From Cohnella ginsengisoli (GTDB lineage Bacteria > Bacillota > Bacilli > Paenibacillales > Paenibacillaceae): DNA of 64,000 bases. The stretch is from contig NZ_JAPDHZ010000002.1 of assembly GCF_029525555.1 (NCBI RefSeq), positions 1,463,868-1,527,867 of the forward strand. The letters are read 5' to 3'. The notes below the pieces were generated by a model. The model saw only the letters and a program-made list of their open reading frames with translations, did no database searches and was not told the origin of the DNA. Positions 1 to 8,305 of the stretch are shown one piece after another; positions within the stretch are counted from its first letter, which is position 1, and each line of letters opens with the position of its first letter. Position numbers and translations under genes: made by a program.

Positions 1-391
1 CCAGCAGCGAGCCGATCCAGCCGTTGGGCGCGTAGATCGACGTGAGCGCGATGCCCGCCACCGCCGTCGGCAGCGCGAAGGGCATGTCGATGAGGCCGTC
101 GACGATCTTTTTCCCGGGGAAACGGTAGCGTACGAGCACCCAGGCGACAAGGAGGCCGAACACGACGTTGACCAGCGCGGCGAATAGGGAAGTCAGCAAG
201 CTGACCCGGTACGAAGCGAGCACGCGCTCGCTCGTCACGGTGTGCCAGAACTGCGGAAGCGTGAGGCCCGCGGTTTTCACGATCAGCGCCGCCAGCGGAA
301 TGAGCACGATAAGGCTCAAATACAGAATGGAGTAACCCATTGTAATCCGAAATCCGGGCAATATGCGTTTTTCTTTGACCTGGGAAGCCAT
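1..391 (-). CDS. cysT: sulfate ABC transporter permease CysT, N-terminal part (runs off the window)
   Basis: Translating the minus strand from the ATG at 391 gives about 130 residues beginning MASQVKEKRILPGFRITMG, with a first membrane helix (YLSLIVLIPLAALIV) and then the typical CysT stretch around residues 60-130 (LTSLFAALVNVVFGLLVAWVL, then FPGKKIVDGLIDMPFALPTA). This is the N-terminal part of the membrane permease that imports sulfate or thiosulfate with CysW, CysA and a binding protein. It lies 36 bp downstream of the binding-protein gene on the same strand, so the two are almost certainly one operon. The C-terminal half is outside the window. Confidence 0.88.
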   Translation of the reverse strand, partial: MASQVKEKRILPGFRITMGYSILYLSLIVLIPLAALIVKTAGLTLPQFWHTVTSERVLASYRVSLLTSLFAALVNVVFGLLVAWVLVRYRFPGKKIVDGLIDMPFALPTAVAGIALTSIYAPNGWIGSLL

Positions 392-427
392 TGCGATCGT
401 CCTTCCTCGCTGTCGGGTTAGGAGATA

Positions 428-1558
428 TTAACCTTTGGTATAGACTTCGTCGAACGTGCCGCCGTCGGCGAAGTGCTTTTTCTGAGCCTCGGTCCAGCCT
501 CCGAAATCCTTGTCGATCGTGAGCAGATTAAGCGTAGGGAACTGATCCTTGTACTTGTCGGCGACCTCCTGCAGGCGAGGACGGTAAAAGTTCTGCGCGG
601 CGATCTCTTGGCCTTCCGGCGTGTACAGGTACTTTAGGTAAGCTTCGGCGACTTCGCGGGTACCGCGCTTGTCGGCGTTCTTGTCGACGACGGCGACCGG
701 CGGCTCGGCCAGGATGCTGAGCGACGGGGTGACGATCTCGAACTCGTCGCCGTACTCCTTCTTGGCGAGATAAGCTTCGTTCTCCCAGGCAAGCAGCACA
801 TCGCCGATCTTGCGTTCTACGAATGTCGTCGTCGCGCCCCGAGCGCCGGTATCGAGCACGGGAACGTTGGCGAACAGCTTTTTCATGAAATCCTTGGTCT
901 TCGCCTCGTCGTTGCCGTCCTGCTGCTGCGCGTAGCCCCACGCTGCAAGGTAGTTCCAACGCGCGCCGCCCGACGTCTTCGGATTCGGCGTGATGACCTG
1001 AACGCCTTCCTTGATCAGATCGTTCCAGTCCTTGATGCCCTTCGGATTGCCCTTGCGAACGAGGAAGACGATCGTCGACGTATATGGCGAGCTGTTCGAT
1101 TCAAACGACTGCTGCCAATCCTTCTTGATCAGACCGCTATCCGTCAGCGAATCGATGTCATAAGCGAGGGCGAGCGTGACGACGTCCGCTTCGAGACCGT
1201 CGAGCACCTTGCGCGCTTGCGCGCCGGAGCCGCCGTGCGACTGGTTGATCTTGACCGTTTGGCCGGTTTCCTTCTTCCAGTAGTCCGCGAAGCTCTTGTT
1301 AAACGCCTCGTACAGCTCGCGAGTCGGGTCGTAAGACACGTTCAGCAGCTCGATGGACTTCGGCTGGGCGGTCGTCGTCGCCGATGGCTCGGATGAAGCC
1401 GAACCGGACGGCGATGCGGATGCGGATCCCGATGCAGATGCCGACGCGCTGCCGGAGCTTGCGGCATTGTTGTTGTTCGAGCCGCATGCGGAAAGCAAAG
1501 CGACGAACAGGGCAGCGACGGCGAACGACATGATTCTTTTAGATGATTTCAATTTCAT
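428..1558 (-). CDS. sulfate ABC transporter substrate-binding lipoprotein (Sbp/CysP type)
   Basis: 376 residues. A lipoprotein signal ([15 protein letters not shown]) is followed by an Ala/Ser/Gly/Pro linker (residues 27-63) and a sulfate-binding-protein fold. Family signatures are visible: [43 protein letters not shown] and [14 protein letters not shown]. Lipid-anchored outside the membrane, it captures sulfate and hands it to CysT/CysW. I chose the ATG at 1558 because a GGAGGGGGG ribosome site lies just upstream; an in-frame ATG 11 codons earlier lacks one. First gene of the operon with cysT. Confidence 0.93.
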   Translation of the reverse strand: MKLKSSKRIMSFAVAALFVALLSACGSNNNNAASSGSASASASGSASASPSGSASSEPSATTTAQPKSIELLNVSYDPTRELYEAFNKSFADYWKKETGQTVKINQSHGGSGAQARKVLDGLEADVVTLALAYDIDSLTDSGLIKKDWQQSFESNSSPYTSTIVFLVRKGNPKGIKDWNDLIKEGVQVITPNPKTSGGARWNYLAAWGYAQQQDGNDEAKTKDFMKKLFANVPVLDTGARGATTTFVERKIGDVLLAWENEAYLAKKEYGDEFEIVTPSLSILAEPPVAVVDKNADKRGTREVAEAYLKYLYTPEGQEIAAQNFYRPRLQEVADKYKDQFPTLNLLTIDKDFGGWTEAQKKHFADGGTFDEVYTKG

Positions 1559-1628
1559 TTTCAATTCCCCCCTCCGGTTATCCGGTAGCAATTCATATAA
1601 TTCCTACCATTTCAATAGGTTTTAACAA

Positions 1629-1658
1629 ATCATAGCAGGCAGGTGTGTTTAGTGTCAA
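1629..1658 (-). promoter_or_regulatory. sigma-A type promoter of the sulfate transporter operon
   Basis: On the minus strand a perfect -35 box TTGACA (1653-1658) is followed after 18 bases by TATGAT (1629-1634). Transcription would start near 1622, leaving a leader of about 64 nt before the ATG at 1558. An imperfect inverted repeat (CCTATTGAAATGGTAGG, about 1604-1620) lies at the expected start site and could be an operator; I cannot assign it to a known regulator. Confidence 0.65.
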
Positions 1659-1747
1659 TAAGCATAATTTAATTCACATATAAATTTTGTTGATAGATGG
1701 ACTTGAATAACAAAAATAATCAATCGATAAAGATGTTATTTGAACGC

Positions 1748-1780
1748 AAAAAAAAGCCGCGCAGCATAGCTGCGGGCTTC
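1748..1780 (-). terminator. intrinsic terminator after dnaI
   Basis: Read on the minus strand: GC-rich hairpin (GCCCGCAGC, loop, GCTGCGCGGC, one bulge) followed by a run of eight T. It lies 40 bp past the dnaI stop and ends the dnaB-dnaI unit. Confidence 0.75.
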
Positions 1781-1819
1781 GGATTCAGAAGAATGCGTTA
1801 TGGAAAACCGTATGAATAC

Positions 1820-2767
1820 TTATCCGCGCTGATTGCGGCCTCGTACGTGCACGACGTCTACGAACGGACGGATCCGGTCCATGAGACGTTGGCCTTTATG
1901 AAGCTCTTCGCCTTCCTTATGGGTGAAGCTGAAGTGCCGCTCGAGCGATTCGAGATCGTGATTGGAGGTGTAGAACGTCGGCTTGCGGTTCATCCTGTGA
2001 TTCAGAATCGCGCCGATGACGTGATCGCGAACCCACGGACTCAAATTTTCGGCACCGATGTCGTCGAAGACGAGCAAATCCGTTTCTTTCATGAGCGTCA
2101 TCGTTTCTTTGAGCTTCTGGGGCTCCATCATGAGCGCCTTGGCGTCCTCTACGAAGTCGGGCATATAGACGATGACGCCGGTCTTGCCCTCCTTGGCGAG
2201 CTTATGCAGCAGATAAGCGGCCATGTAAGTCTTGCCGGTGCCGAAGCTGCCCATCAGGTAGAGCCCCTTCTTCTGCAAACCGTCGGTTCGCGTCCGGTTC
2301 ACGTACGCGAGCAGCTGCAATACCGCATCCTCCCGCTCGCCGTCGAGATCCAGCATCTGTTCGGCTTCGTAGCTGTCGGCTTCGATGTCGACGTTGCTGC
2401 TCAGGCTCGTGATCCTGCGGCGGACCTGCTCCTGATGCTCGTTGGCGAGCCATCTCGCGCACGGCGTCTTGCCGTCGAACAGCTGCCACTTGCCGTTCTG
2501 CTCCGCGCAGGTAATCGACGTATAATGGCCTTGCATATCGTTCGGACAACGTTCCAGCCCCGGACAATTCCTGCAGCTTCGGTCTTCCTTGGCATATTGG
2601 TACAGCTTGTTCAAGTTGATGCGGAGGGTCCTCTCTTCCAGGCCGGGGTACCTGCGGCGAATCTGCATGACCAGCGGGTCGGCGAGCACTCTTTGGGTCA
2701 GGCTGTCCAGATCGCCGACGCCCGGCGCGGCCTTCCAGCCGCGCAGCGCTTCTCCAAGCGACTCCAT
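1820..2767 (-). CDS. dnaI: primosomal protein DnaI (helicase loader)
   Basis: 315 residues. AAA+ ATPase that loads the replicative helicase DnaC onto DNA during initiation and restart. The N-terminal zinc-binding part has CRNCPGLERC and a downstream Cys (residues 62-88). The ATPase core has Walker A GSFGTGKT, Walker B LLVFDDIGAE and the sensor region ILNHRMNRKPTFYTSN. A good ribosome site (AGGAGG) precedes the ATG at 2767. It follows dnaB on the same strand, as usual in Bacilli, but the usual short gap is here 325 bp and filled by a tandem array. Confidence 0.95.
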   Translation of the reverse strand: MESLGEALRGWKAAPGVGDLDSLTQRVLADPLVMQIRRRYPGLEERTLRINLNKLYQYAKEDRSCRNCPGLERCPNDMQGHYTSITCAEQNGKWQLFDGKTPCARWLANEHQEQVRRRITSLSSNVDIEADSYEAEQMLDLDGEREDAVLQLLAYVNRTRTDGLQKKGLYLMGSFGTGKTYMAAYLLHKLAKEGKTGVIVYMPDFVEDAKALMMEPQKLKETMTLMKETDLLVFDDIGAENLSPWVRDHVIGAILNHRMNRKPTFYTSNHDLESLERHFSFTHKEGEELHKGQRLMDRIRPFVDVVHVRGRNQRG

Positions 2768-2828
2768 CGCGATCCCTCCTTTCTGTAGCGAGATAGGTCA
2801 AGCGTATAAGTGTGTATAGGGTCAAAAA

Positions 2829-3056
2829 GTCGATGGCGCAGCGTTATTCGACCGGACAGCTGCGTGTACGGGCAAATAAGACGATGACGCAGCGTTATTC
2901 AGCCGGACAGGCGCGTGTTTGGGCAAATAAGACGATGGCGCAGCGTTATTCGACCGGACAGCTGCGTGTACGGGCAAATAAGACGATGGCGCAGCGTTAT
3001 TCGGCCGGACAGGCGCGTGTTTGGGCAAATAAGAAGATGGCACAGCGTTATTCAGG
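2829..3056. repeat. 51-bp tandem array between dnaB and dnaI
   Basis: The motif CAGCGTTATT recurs at 2839, 2890, 2941, 2992 and 3043, exactly 51 bp apart. Units alternate between two variants (GACCGGACAGCTGCGTGTAC versus AGCCGGACAGGCGCGTGTTT), so there is also a 102-bp higher-order period. Each unit can fold (CGCAGC...GCTGCG). Because 51 is a multiple of three, the array is open in several frames; those repetitive ORFs are side effects, with no convincing ribosome site. It fills most of the 325 bp between the two genes. Confidence 0.9.
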
Positions 3057-3092
3057 CCGGATGCATTCATTAGGCGAGCAGCGTTCGCCCGC

Positions 3093-4604
3093 TCAGCTCT
3101 TATCCAGCTGCCGCGCGAGGTCGCGGAGCCGCTGCCGTTCTTCGGCGGACAGCGCCTTCGCCGGCCCCTTGTCCTCGACCACGGGCATGGACGGCTTGCG
3201 CGCGCCCGAGGCGCCCGCGCGGCTGCGACTCGACGCCGTTTTTCCCTTGCCGGCCGGCGCGGCGGGTTCGCTCTCGCCTCTGCGCCTGCGCTCGAGCGTC
3301 TCGTTCAGCTTCTCCTGCTCGCGCACGTACCGGACGGCTTTGTCATAGGAATCGATGCCCTTGGCAAGCATATTGGCGGCGACCGAATCGATGAAGCTCG
3401 CCGTCAAGCGCTGCGCGTGATTCGTCCCGAGGACGTAGTGAATCAGCACGTTGATGACCGCCTCGGGCAGCTTGTAATTCAGGTCGATGCGCTCGAAGAT
3501 GCGCGCGAATACGTCGGGTACGGAGCCGGGGAAGAACCGCTCCAAAAACCGCGTGTGCGGCTCCAGCATGAGCAACCTTCCGTACTCGTCCGCTGCGACC
3601 TGCTTGCTAAGCCGCTCCGGTACGTCGAACGGCGGGACGGCGTACAGCGCTTCGTCCATCGCGGCTGAAGCGGCCTCGTCCGCGGCGGCGTCTCCGATGC
3701 GCGACAGATAGCGCTCGCGTTCCTCGCCGCGCTTGCGGCCTTGGCGGTAGATCAGGTTCGCCCGGGACTGCAGTTCGTCCCAATGCAGCGTGCCGTCGGG
3801 CAGGAAGACGCCGTCTTCGTCCAGCAGACGGCTGACCTCCGGCAGCTCGAGATCGAACTTGTAAGCCAGGAAGTTGATCTGCGCCATCGACTCCGGCGCG
3901 CGGTTCAGCCGCTCGACGTACGCCCGGTTCGACGAGCCTCTCGGGAAGCGAAGCAGCAGCTCGCTGTGGCGCACGCGCTCCGGCTGGGACGCGCCGACGG
4001 CCTCGCGAGCAGGCGCCGGCTGCGTCAGCGATTGCTCCAGCTCCGGATCGATCTGCGCCGCATTGATGCGGAACAGCTCGTAGAACGGCACCGTGATCTC
4101 CTCGCGGTTCAGGAATCGCGCGAGCCCCGAGGGACTGCGCGGCGCGAGCGATTCGCGAAGCTCCATCAGCGCCGGCTTGCCAATTCGGTCCCTGAGCAGC
4201 AAAGACAGATGCAAGTTGGCGAAGAACTCGCCGGGCGCAAGCGGACGCTGCAGCACGTATTCGTAGAGCGTCTCGTCCGCCGCCGGATCGTGCTGCCTGA
4301 ACGTCTGCAGGAGGCCGACGGCCTCCAGCTTCGAGGCGCTCTCGACGAGCGCCTGCCGCCCGGCCGCATTCGGCTCCAATCCCAGTCCGAGGAACAGTCT
4401 GCGCTGCGCCTCGGGCTGCACGCAGCCGGTCTCGTCGTCGCCAAGATGATGGTACAGCAACAGATATAAGCCGATAGAGAGCGCGCCCGCCATCGGTTGA
4501 TAGAGTTCGGCCAGCACGCGTCGCTCCAGGCCGCCGAGCGAGAAGTCGCGACAGGCGGTATAGCGATGATGCTCCGTAAATTCAAGTTTGTTCGACACTC
4601 GCAT
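3093..4604 (-). CDS. dnaB: replication initiation and membrane attachment protein DnaB
   Basis: 503 residues, the usual length of the Bacillus-type DnaB (not the helicase). It helps load the helicase at oriC with DnaD and DnaI. Two DnaB/DnaD-like regions are visible: an N-terminal winged-helix part (FSLGGLERRVLAELYQPMAG) and a C-terminal part (LPEAVINVLIHYVLGTNHAQ, residues about 380-425). The C-terminus is basic and low-complexity (KGKTASSRSRAGASGARKPS). The start at 4604 has only a weak ribosome site (AAAAGG, long spacing); a GTG two codons later is possible. Upstream of dnaI on the same strand. Confidence 0.93.
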   Translation of the reverse strand: MRVSNKLEFTEHHRYTACRDFSLGGLERRVLAELYQPMAGALSIGLYLLLYHHLGDDETGCVQPEAQRRLFLGLGLEPNAAGRQALVESASKLEAVGLLQTFRQHDPAADETLYEYVLQRPLAPGEFFANLHLSLLLRDRIGKPALMELRESLAPRSPSGLARFLNREEITVPFYELFRINAAQIDPELEQSLTQPAPAREAVGASQPERVRHSELLLRFPRGSSNRAYVERLNRAPESMAQINFLAYKFDLELPEVSRLLDEDGVFLPDGTLHWDELQSRANLIYRQGRKRGEERERYLSRIGDAAADEAASAAMDEALYAVPPFDVPERLSKQVAADEYGRLLMLEPHTRFLERFFPGSVPDVFARIFERIDLNYKLPEAVINVLIHYVLGTNHAQRLTASFIDSVAANMLAKGIDSYDKAVRYVREQEKLNETLERRRRGESEPAAPAGKGKTASSRSRAGASGARKPSMPVVEDKGPAKALSAEERQRLRDLARQLDKS

Positions 4605-4687
4605 ACCGTATTCGACAACCTTTTTTTCATAGAGTGTCTCTCTATTGTAGCATATCCTTCGGTCCCGCTGGTGTTGGAAATCCGCCG

Positions 4688-4733
4688 AAAAAATGAAAAG
4701 AGGACGGAACGGAGCGTCGCTCCGCAGCGTCCC
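4688..4733 (-). terminator. probable terminator after pilO
   Basis: Minus strand: stem GGACGCTGCGGAGCG / CGCTCCGTTCCGTCC with small internal mismatches, then TCTTTTCATTTTTT. It lies just past the pilO stop and would end the long pilus operon before dnaB. Confidence 0.6.
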
Positions 4734-4755
4734 CGATGTGGCAGGGCATCGGTCG

Positions 4756-5379
4756 TTACTTTTTGTAAGGCAGCAATTCTTCGTCTACCAGATTGCGATA
4801 GGAAGGGTCGAAGTAGGCGGTGAAGTTGACGTTAAGCGTCATCGCTTTGCCCATGTCCGCGGCAGACGGCTTCGCGATCGCGAAGTTGTCCACCGATACG
4901 AGACGCGGGAGCTTCTGCAGGGCGCCTACCCATTGAAGCAACCGATCGTAAGTGCCTTCGATGGCGACCGCCGTTTTGAGTTCGCCGACCGAGGCATACG
5001 GCGTTTGCTCGCCGCCCAACACACTCTGCAGCTGGTTGCTGTCGGACGCGCTGAAGGTCGCGTTCAGCAGCGCTACGCCCGTCGCCTGGCTGACGCTTTT
5101 CAGATCGAGCAGCATCTGCTCCGTATTGTCCGAGAGCGGGAGCGCCTGCTGTACGGACGCGTCCGAATATTCGGCATCGGCGGAGCTGCTTTCGGCGGCT
5201 TTTTTCGAGAGCACGTCCGCTTGGTTGCGAAGACTCGCGATCTGATCGCTCTGCTCGGACAAACGCGTATTGAGCGGCATCTGCTTGTACACGACGAACA
5301 TCAAGAGAAGCAGGAAAAGCAGGACGACGCCGATGAGGCCCAGCGACCGTTTACTGAGCTGCGTCTGCAGTCCCGTCAT
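4756..5379 (-). CDS. pilO: type IV pilus assembly protein PilO-like
   Basis: 207 residues: a short cytoplasmic N-terminus, one membrane helix (LGLIGVVLLFLLLLMFVVY, residues 13-31), a coiled-coil segment (TRLSEQSDQIASLRNQADVL) and a ferredoxin-like C-terminal domain (TYDRLLQWVGALQKLPRLVS, the typical PilO signature). PilO pairs with PilN to form the inner-membrane alignment ring of the pilus machine. Its start overlaps the 3' end of the pilM-pilN gene by 29 bp, which implies translational coupling. Last gene of the operon. No strong alternative. Confidence 0.85.
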   Translation of the reverse strand: MTGLQTQLSKRSLGLIGVVLLFLLLLMFVVYKQMPLNTRLSEQSDQIASLRNQADVLSKKAAESSSADAEYSDASVQQALPLSDNTEQMLLDLKSVSQATGVALLNATFSASDSNQLQSVLGGEQTPYASVGELKTAVAIEGTYDRLLQWVGALQKLPRLVSVDNFAIAKPSAADMGKAMTLNVNFTAYFDPSYRNLVDEELLPYKK

Positions 5380-6862
5380 TTCCTTCTCCTCCTTCCGGCT
5401 TCTTCATATCGAGCGAATAGATCGCCGTCTTCGAGACGAGCACGGCCGGACCTTCTCCGGCGGGGCTCTGCGCGACCGACTGCAGCTGCGCCGAAGCCGC
5501 GAACGACATCTGCTTCAGATCGAACAAATAGCGGGACGCGCTGTCGAAATCCGGCAGTTGGACGGTCAGGCCAATCTGGCCCAAGCTGCTGTAGCTGACG
5601 CTCTGGAGCCTGCCGCCGGACGGCAGCTTGCTCTCGAGCTCCGCCATTACCGCGATCGCGTCGCGGCGATGGCCCCGAATGTCTTCGATCGACTTGAGCG
5701 GATTCGTTTGCCCGGATTGCTGGCTGTTTTTAGCCTCCAGCCCGCTCTGCAGCAGCGCGATTTGATCGTTCAACTGCGCGATCGTCGTTTCGCCGGCCCG
5801 AAGATCGGATTTGTTGTCAAAATAATAATAAGAGACAGCTGCCACCGCGAGCACCCAAACGGCCAGCGATGCCGCAAGAATGACCGGATACAGTCGCGCA
5901 TCCCGGTCGACGCGCGGCATGAGGTTGATTCGCTTCTTGTCCTGATGCCACAGCGCAAGGCCGACCGCGACGCGATTGTTGTCCGCGCTGTAAGTATGCT
6001 GGGTCGCATAGGTGTCGAAGGAAAACGCGCGAATGCTCACTTCAGGCTGTGACTGCTGCAATTCCGCAAGCAACTGGTTCCGGCCTTGATCCGAACCGAC
6101 GATCAGCGCCTCGGTAATTCTGGCATTGCCTTCGTGAATGCTGAACTGGTAGAAGTTGAGCATCCGCGCAATCTCGGCCGTGACCTCGGACAACTGCGTC
6201 TCGTTCAGCGCGCCGTCCGAGTCGCTTTGTCCGTAGAGCGCGATCGTCTTCAGGAAGACCGGGTATCCGCCATGGAACATATAAATCTCGAGCGCGCTCG
6301 CGTCCAGGTTGATCAGCATCGTCTCCTCGAACTTCTCGTCCTGAAGCTCCCGGATCGCGCGCGCCAGCGCCGTCGCCGACAGCTCGATGCCGGACACTCT
6401 CAGGCCCGCTCCCTCTACCATGTCCGTATAGGACTGGATCAGCAGCCTGGATGCCGCGAATACGAGTACATGGGTACTCTCAGCTTCAGTGCCAAGCTTG
6501 ATAAAGTCGTGCACGGGGTCCTCGAACGGCAGGTGCAGCGTGGTCTCGACTTCCAGCGCCACGAGTCCGGCCAGATCTCTCTCGCTGGTGCTCTGGATGC
6601 GGAGGCGGCGGACGATGACATGCGACGTAGGAAAAGAAAGCGTCACGGATTGGCCCTGCAGCTTTTCCGCCCGCACCCAATCCGACAGAAGGCGGCGCGC
6701 CTCCGTATAGTCCGAGATCCGGTCCTCTTCGAATAGACCGGGCGGCAGAGGCAACACGCTGACGCGCTCGATTTCCCAGCTCTTCTTTTTCTTAAGCTTA
6801 ACGAGTCTTGCCCCGGACGGATCCAGGGTCAGGCCAATGGTCTTGGCGCCTGATCCGAACAT
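5351..6862 (-). CDS. PilM-PilN fusion protein of the type IV pilus
   Basis: 503 residues in one frame. Residues 1 to about 300 are PilM, the actin-like cytoplasmic protein (KTIGLTLDPSGARLVKLKK, LVALEVETTLHLPFEDPVHD, LINLDASALEIYMFHGGYPV). Residues about 311-480 are PilN: it starts with the conserved RINLMP, has a membrane helix at about 326-347 (VILAASLAVWVLAVAAVSYY), then a coiled coil and a ferredoxin-like fold. In most bacteria these are separate subunits held together because PilN's cytoplasmic tail binds PilM. Here INLMP directly follows PilM, so the contact is covalent. Sits between the peptidase gene and pilO. Confidence 0.88.
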   Translation of the reverse strand: MFGSGAKTIGLTLDPSGARLVKLKKKKSWEIERVSVLPLPPGLFEEDRISDYTEARRLLSDWVRAEKLQGQSVTLSFPTSHVIVRRLRIQSTSERDLAGLVALEVETTLHLPFEDPVHDFIKLGTEAESTHVLVFAASRLLIQSYTDMVEGAGLRVSGIELSATALARAIRELQDEKFEETMLINLDASALEIYMFHGGYPVFLKTIALYGQSDSDGALNETQLSEVTAEIARMLNFYQFSIHEGNARITEALIVGSDQGRNQLLAELQQSQPEVSIRAFSFDTYATQHTYSADNNRVAVGLALWHQDKKRINLMPRVDRDARLYPVILAASLAVWVLAVAAVSYYYFDNKSDLRAGETTIAQLNDQIALLQSGLEAKNSQQSGQTNPLKSIEDIRGHRRDAIAVMAELESKLPSGGRLQSVSYSSLGQIGLTVQLPDFDSASRYLFDLKQMSFAASAQLQSVAQSPAGEGPAVLVSKTAIYSLDMKKPEGGEGNDGTADAAQ

Positions 6863-6879
6863 TGTGAGTCACGCCCCGT

Positions 6880-7638
6880 TCAGGTAAATAAAGATAAATA
6901 ATAATCGATCACGTCCGCGCCGTAACCGTACGCGAAGCAAGCGCCCAGCGCCAGAAACGGTCCGAACGGCAAAGGCTGCTTGCGCTTCACGACGCCGGCC
7001 GCTATCAGGGCGACTCCGACGAGCGTGCCGGATAGACAGGCCGCGACGAGCGCCACGGCCGTGTTCGACAGTCCGACGACGAAGCCGAGCACCGCGAACA
7101 GCTTCACGTCACCGAGCCCCATCCCGCCCTTCGAGACGATCACGATGAGCAGCAGGACACCGCCGCCGGCTGCCGCGCCCAGCAGATGACTCCACCAGGA
7201 GATTTCGTTCGGGAGCAGCAGGCAGGCCGCAGCCAGAAGCGGCGCGAAGAACAGCAGCACCTTGTTCGGAATGAGCATCGTCGCCAGATCCGATACGGTC
7301 ACGATGACGCAGAGGCTGACGAGCAGCAGTCCGATGAGCGCGGCCGGGCTCCAACCGAAGGTGACGTATACCCAGACGAAAAGCAGTCCTGTCGCGGCTT
7401 CGCCAAGCGGATAAAGCGGCGACACCGGCGCCTTGCATTGACGGCATCGACCGCGCGACAGCAGCCAGCTCGCGATCGGGACGAGGTCGCGTCCCGCAAG
7501 CCGCGTCCCGCATCGCGGGCAGCGCGACGGAGGCGAGACGATGGACTCGCCCGCAGGCACGCGCAGCGCCACGACGTTGTAGAACGAGCCGAGCACCGCG
7601 CCGAGCGCGAACAGGTATATATATAGAAGAATCGTCAT
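6880..7638 (-). CDS. pilD: prepilin peptidase / N-methyltransferase
   Basis: 252 residues, multi-pass membrane protein. N-terminal domain with the zinc-binding CPRCGTRL...CRQC pairs (residues about 40-75), then the aspartyl protease core: first aspartate in TVSDLATMLIPN, second in the GMGLGDVKLF motif. It cleaves the leader before the Phe or Met of prepilins (GFTLIE, GFSLIE, GMTLIE in this locus) and usually methylates the new N-terminus. It should serve PilA and the three minor pilins. Separated from pilA by a strong terminator, so expression depends on read-through. Confidence 0.95.
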   Translation of the reverse strand: MTILLYIYLFALGAVLGSFYNVVALRVPAGESIVSPPSRCPRCGTRLAGRDLVPIASWLLSRGRCRQCKAPVSPLYPLGEAATGLLFVWVYVTFGWSPAALIGLLLVSLCVIVTVSDLATMLIPNKVLLFFAPLLAAACLLLPNEISWWSHLLGAAAGGGVLLLIVIVSKGGMGLGDVKLFAVLGFVVGLSNTAVALVAACLSGTLVGVALIAAGVVKRKQPLPFGPFLALGACFAYGYGADVIDYYLSLFT

Positions 7639-7670
7639 GATGGCGATGGTCGCTTTCGATGTTAGTTAGG

Positions 7671-7697
7671 AAAAAGGAACCGGTTGGGCCGGTTCCT
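7671..7697 (-). terminator. strong hairpin terminator between pilA and pilD
   Basis: Minus strand: perfect 8-bp stem GGAACCGG / CCGGTTCC with a 5-nt loop and TTTTTC tail. It lies 10 bp after the pilA stop, inside the operon, and probably makes the major pilin transcript far more abundant than the downstream assembly genes. Confidence 0.85.
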
Positions 7698-7707
7698 TGT
7701 ACGGTCA

Positions 7708-8187
7708 TTACCTAGTTGATTCGACAGCAATGACTTCCGATGCAGGATATGTCTTTGCTATAGCCGTTGAACTTGTATCTGTAAGTGTAATAGTTTCGAG
7801 AGTACCGTCAGCTTTGTATTGAAGATAGCTATCATCGACATTTAAAGGTTTTTTAGTGCTAGGTAAAGTAATGTTAGTGTCAAGATATCCCTTGGTTTGA
7901 AGTTGCTTTACCGTCAATTTTCCATCTGACGTAGGGGTAGTTGTTACAACTTTTGGATTTTCACCATTTAATTCTGATGTCACATATAATCTAGCTGCAT
8001 CATATATTTGACGTGCCGTAGACACATCTGCATCCTTCTTCGACTTATTAATAATCCCGCCGATCAACGGAATCGCAATCGCCGCAATAACCGCCAGAAT
8101 GACGATTACCGCCAAGAGCTCGATCAGCGTAAAGCCCTTTTGATCTTCCTTCGCCTTGCCGAGACGCTTCATGACAGCTGTTCTCAT
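7708..8187 (-). CDS. pilA: type IV major pilin (PilA-like)
   Basis: 159 residues. Class III leader ending KG, then FTLIELLAVIVILAVIAAIA with the conserved Glu5: the classical N-terminal assembly helix. The globular part (from about residue 50) has no cysteines. The ribosome site GGAGGG lies 7 nt before ATG 8187. The part of the gene coding the globular domain (about 7708-8040) is strikingly AT-rich compared with its GC-rich neighbours and with the helix-coding 5' end, suggesting recombination of the variable pilin head. Placed between pilC and the peptidase gene, as expected of the main subunit. Confidence 0.92.
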   Translation of the reverse strand: MRTAVMKRLGKAKEDQKGFTLIELLAVIVILAVIAAIAIPLIGGIINKSKKDADVSTARQIYDAARLYVTSELNGENPKVVTTTPTSDGKLTVKQLQTKGYLDTNITLPSTKKPLNVDDSYLQYKADGTLETITLTDTSSTAIAKTYPASEVIAVESTR

Positions 8188-8305
8188 CTTCCAATCCCTC
8201 CGCTTTCAACTCATTTTTAAAAATCTATATGTTCTAGCGCCTGTTGACGCAGGGACAACCTGTTCCTGTACCGCACTTTCGTTGGCTACCTCGTGCTCCC
8301 CCAGA

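Noticed and set aside
2812..3348. Plus-strand ORF of 178 codons and a minus-strand ORF of 82 codons through the first 51-bp array, with regular 17-residue repeats
   Set aside because: The array period is a multiple of three, so any frame without a stop in one unit stays open. No ribosome site, and the longer ORF runs antisense into dnaB.
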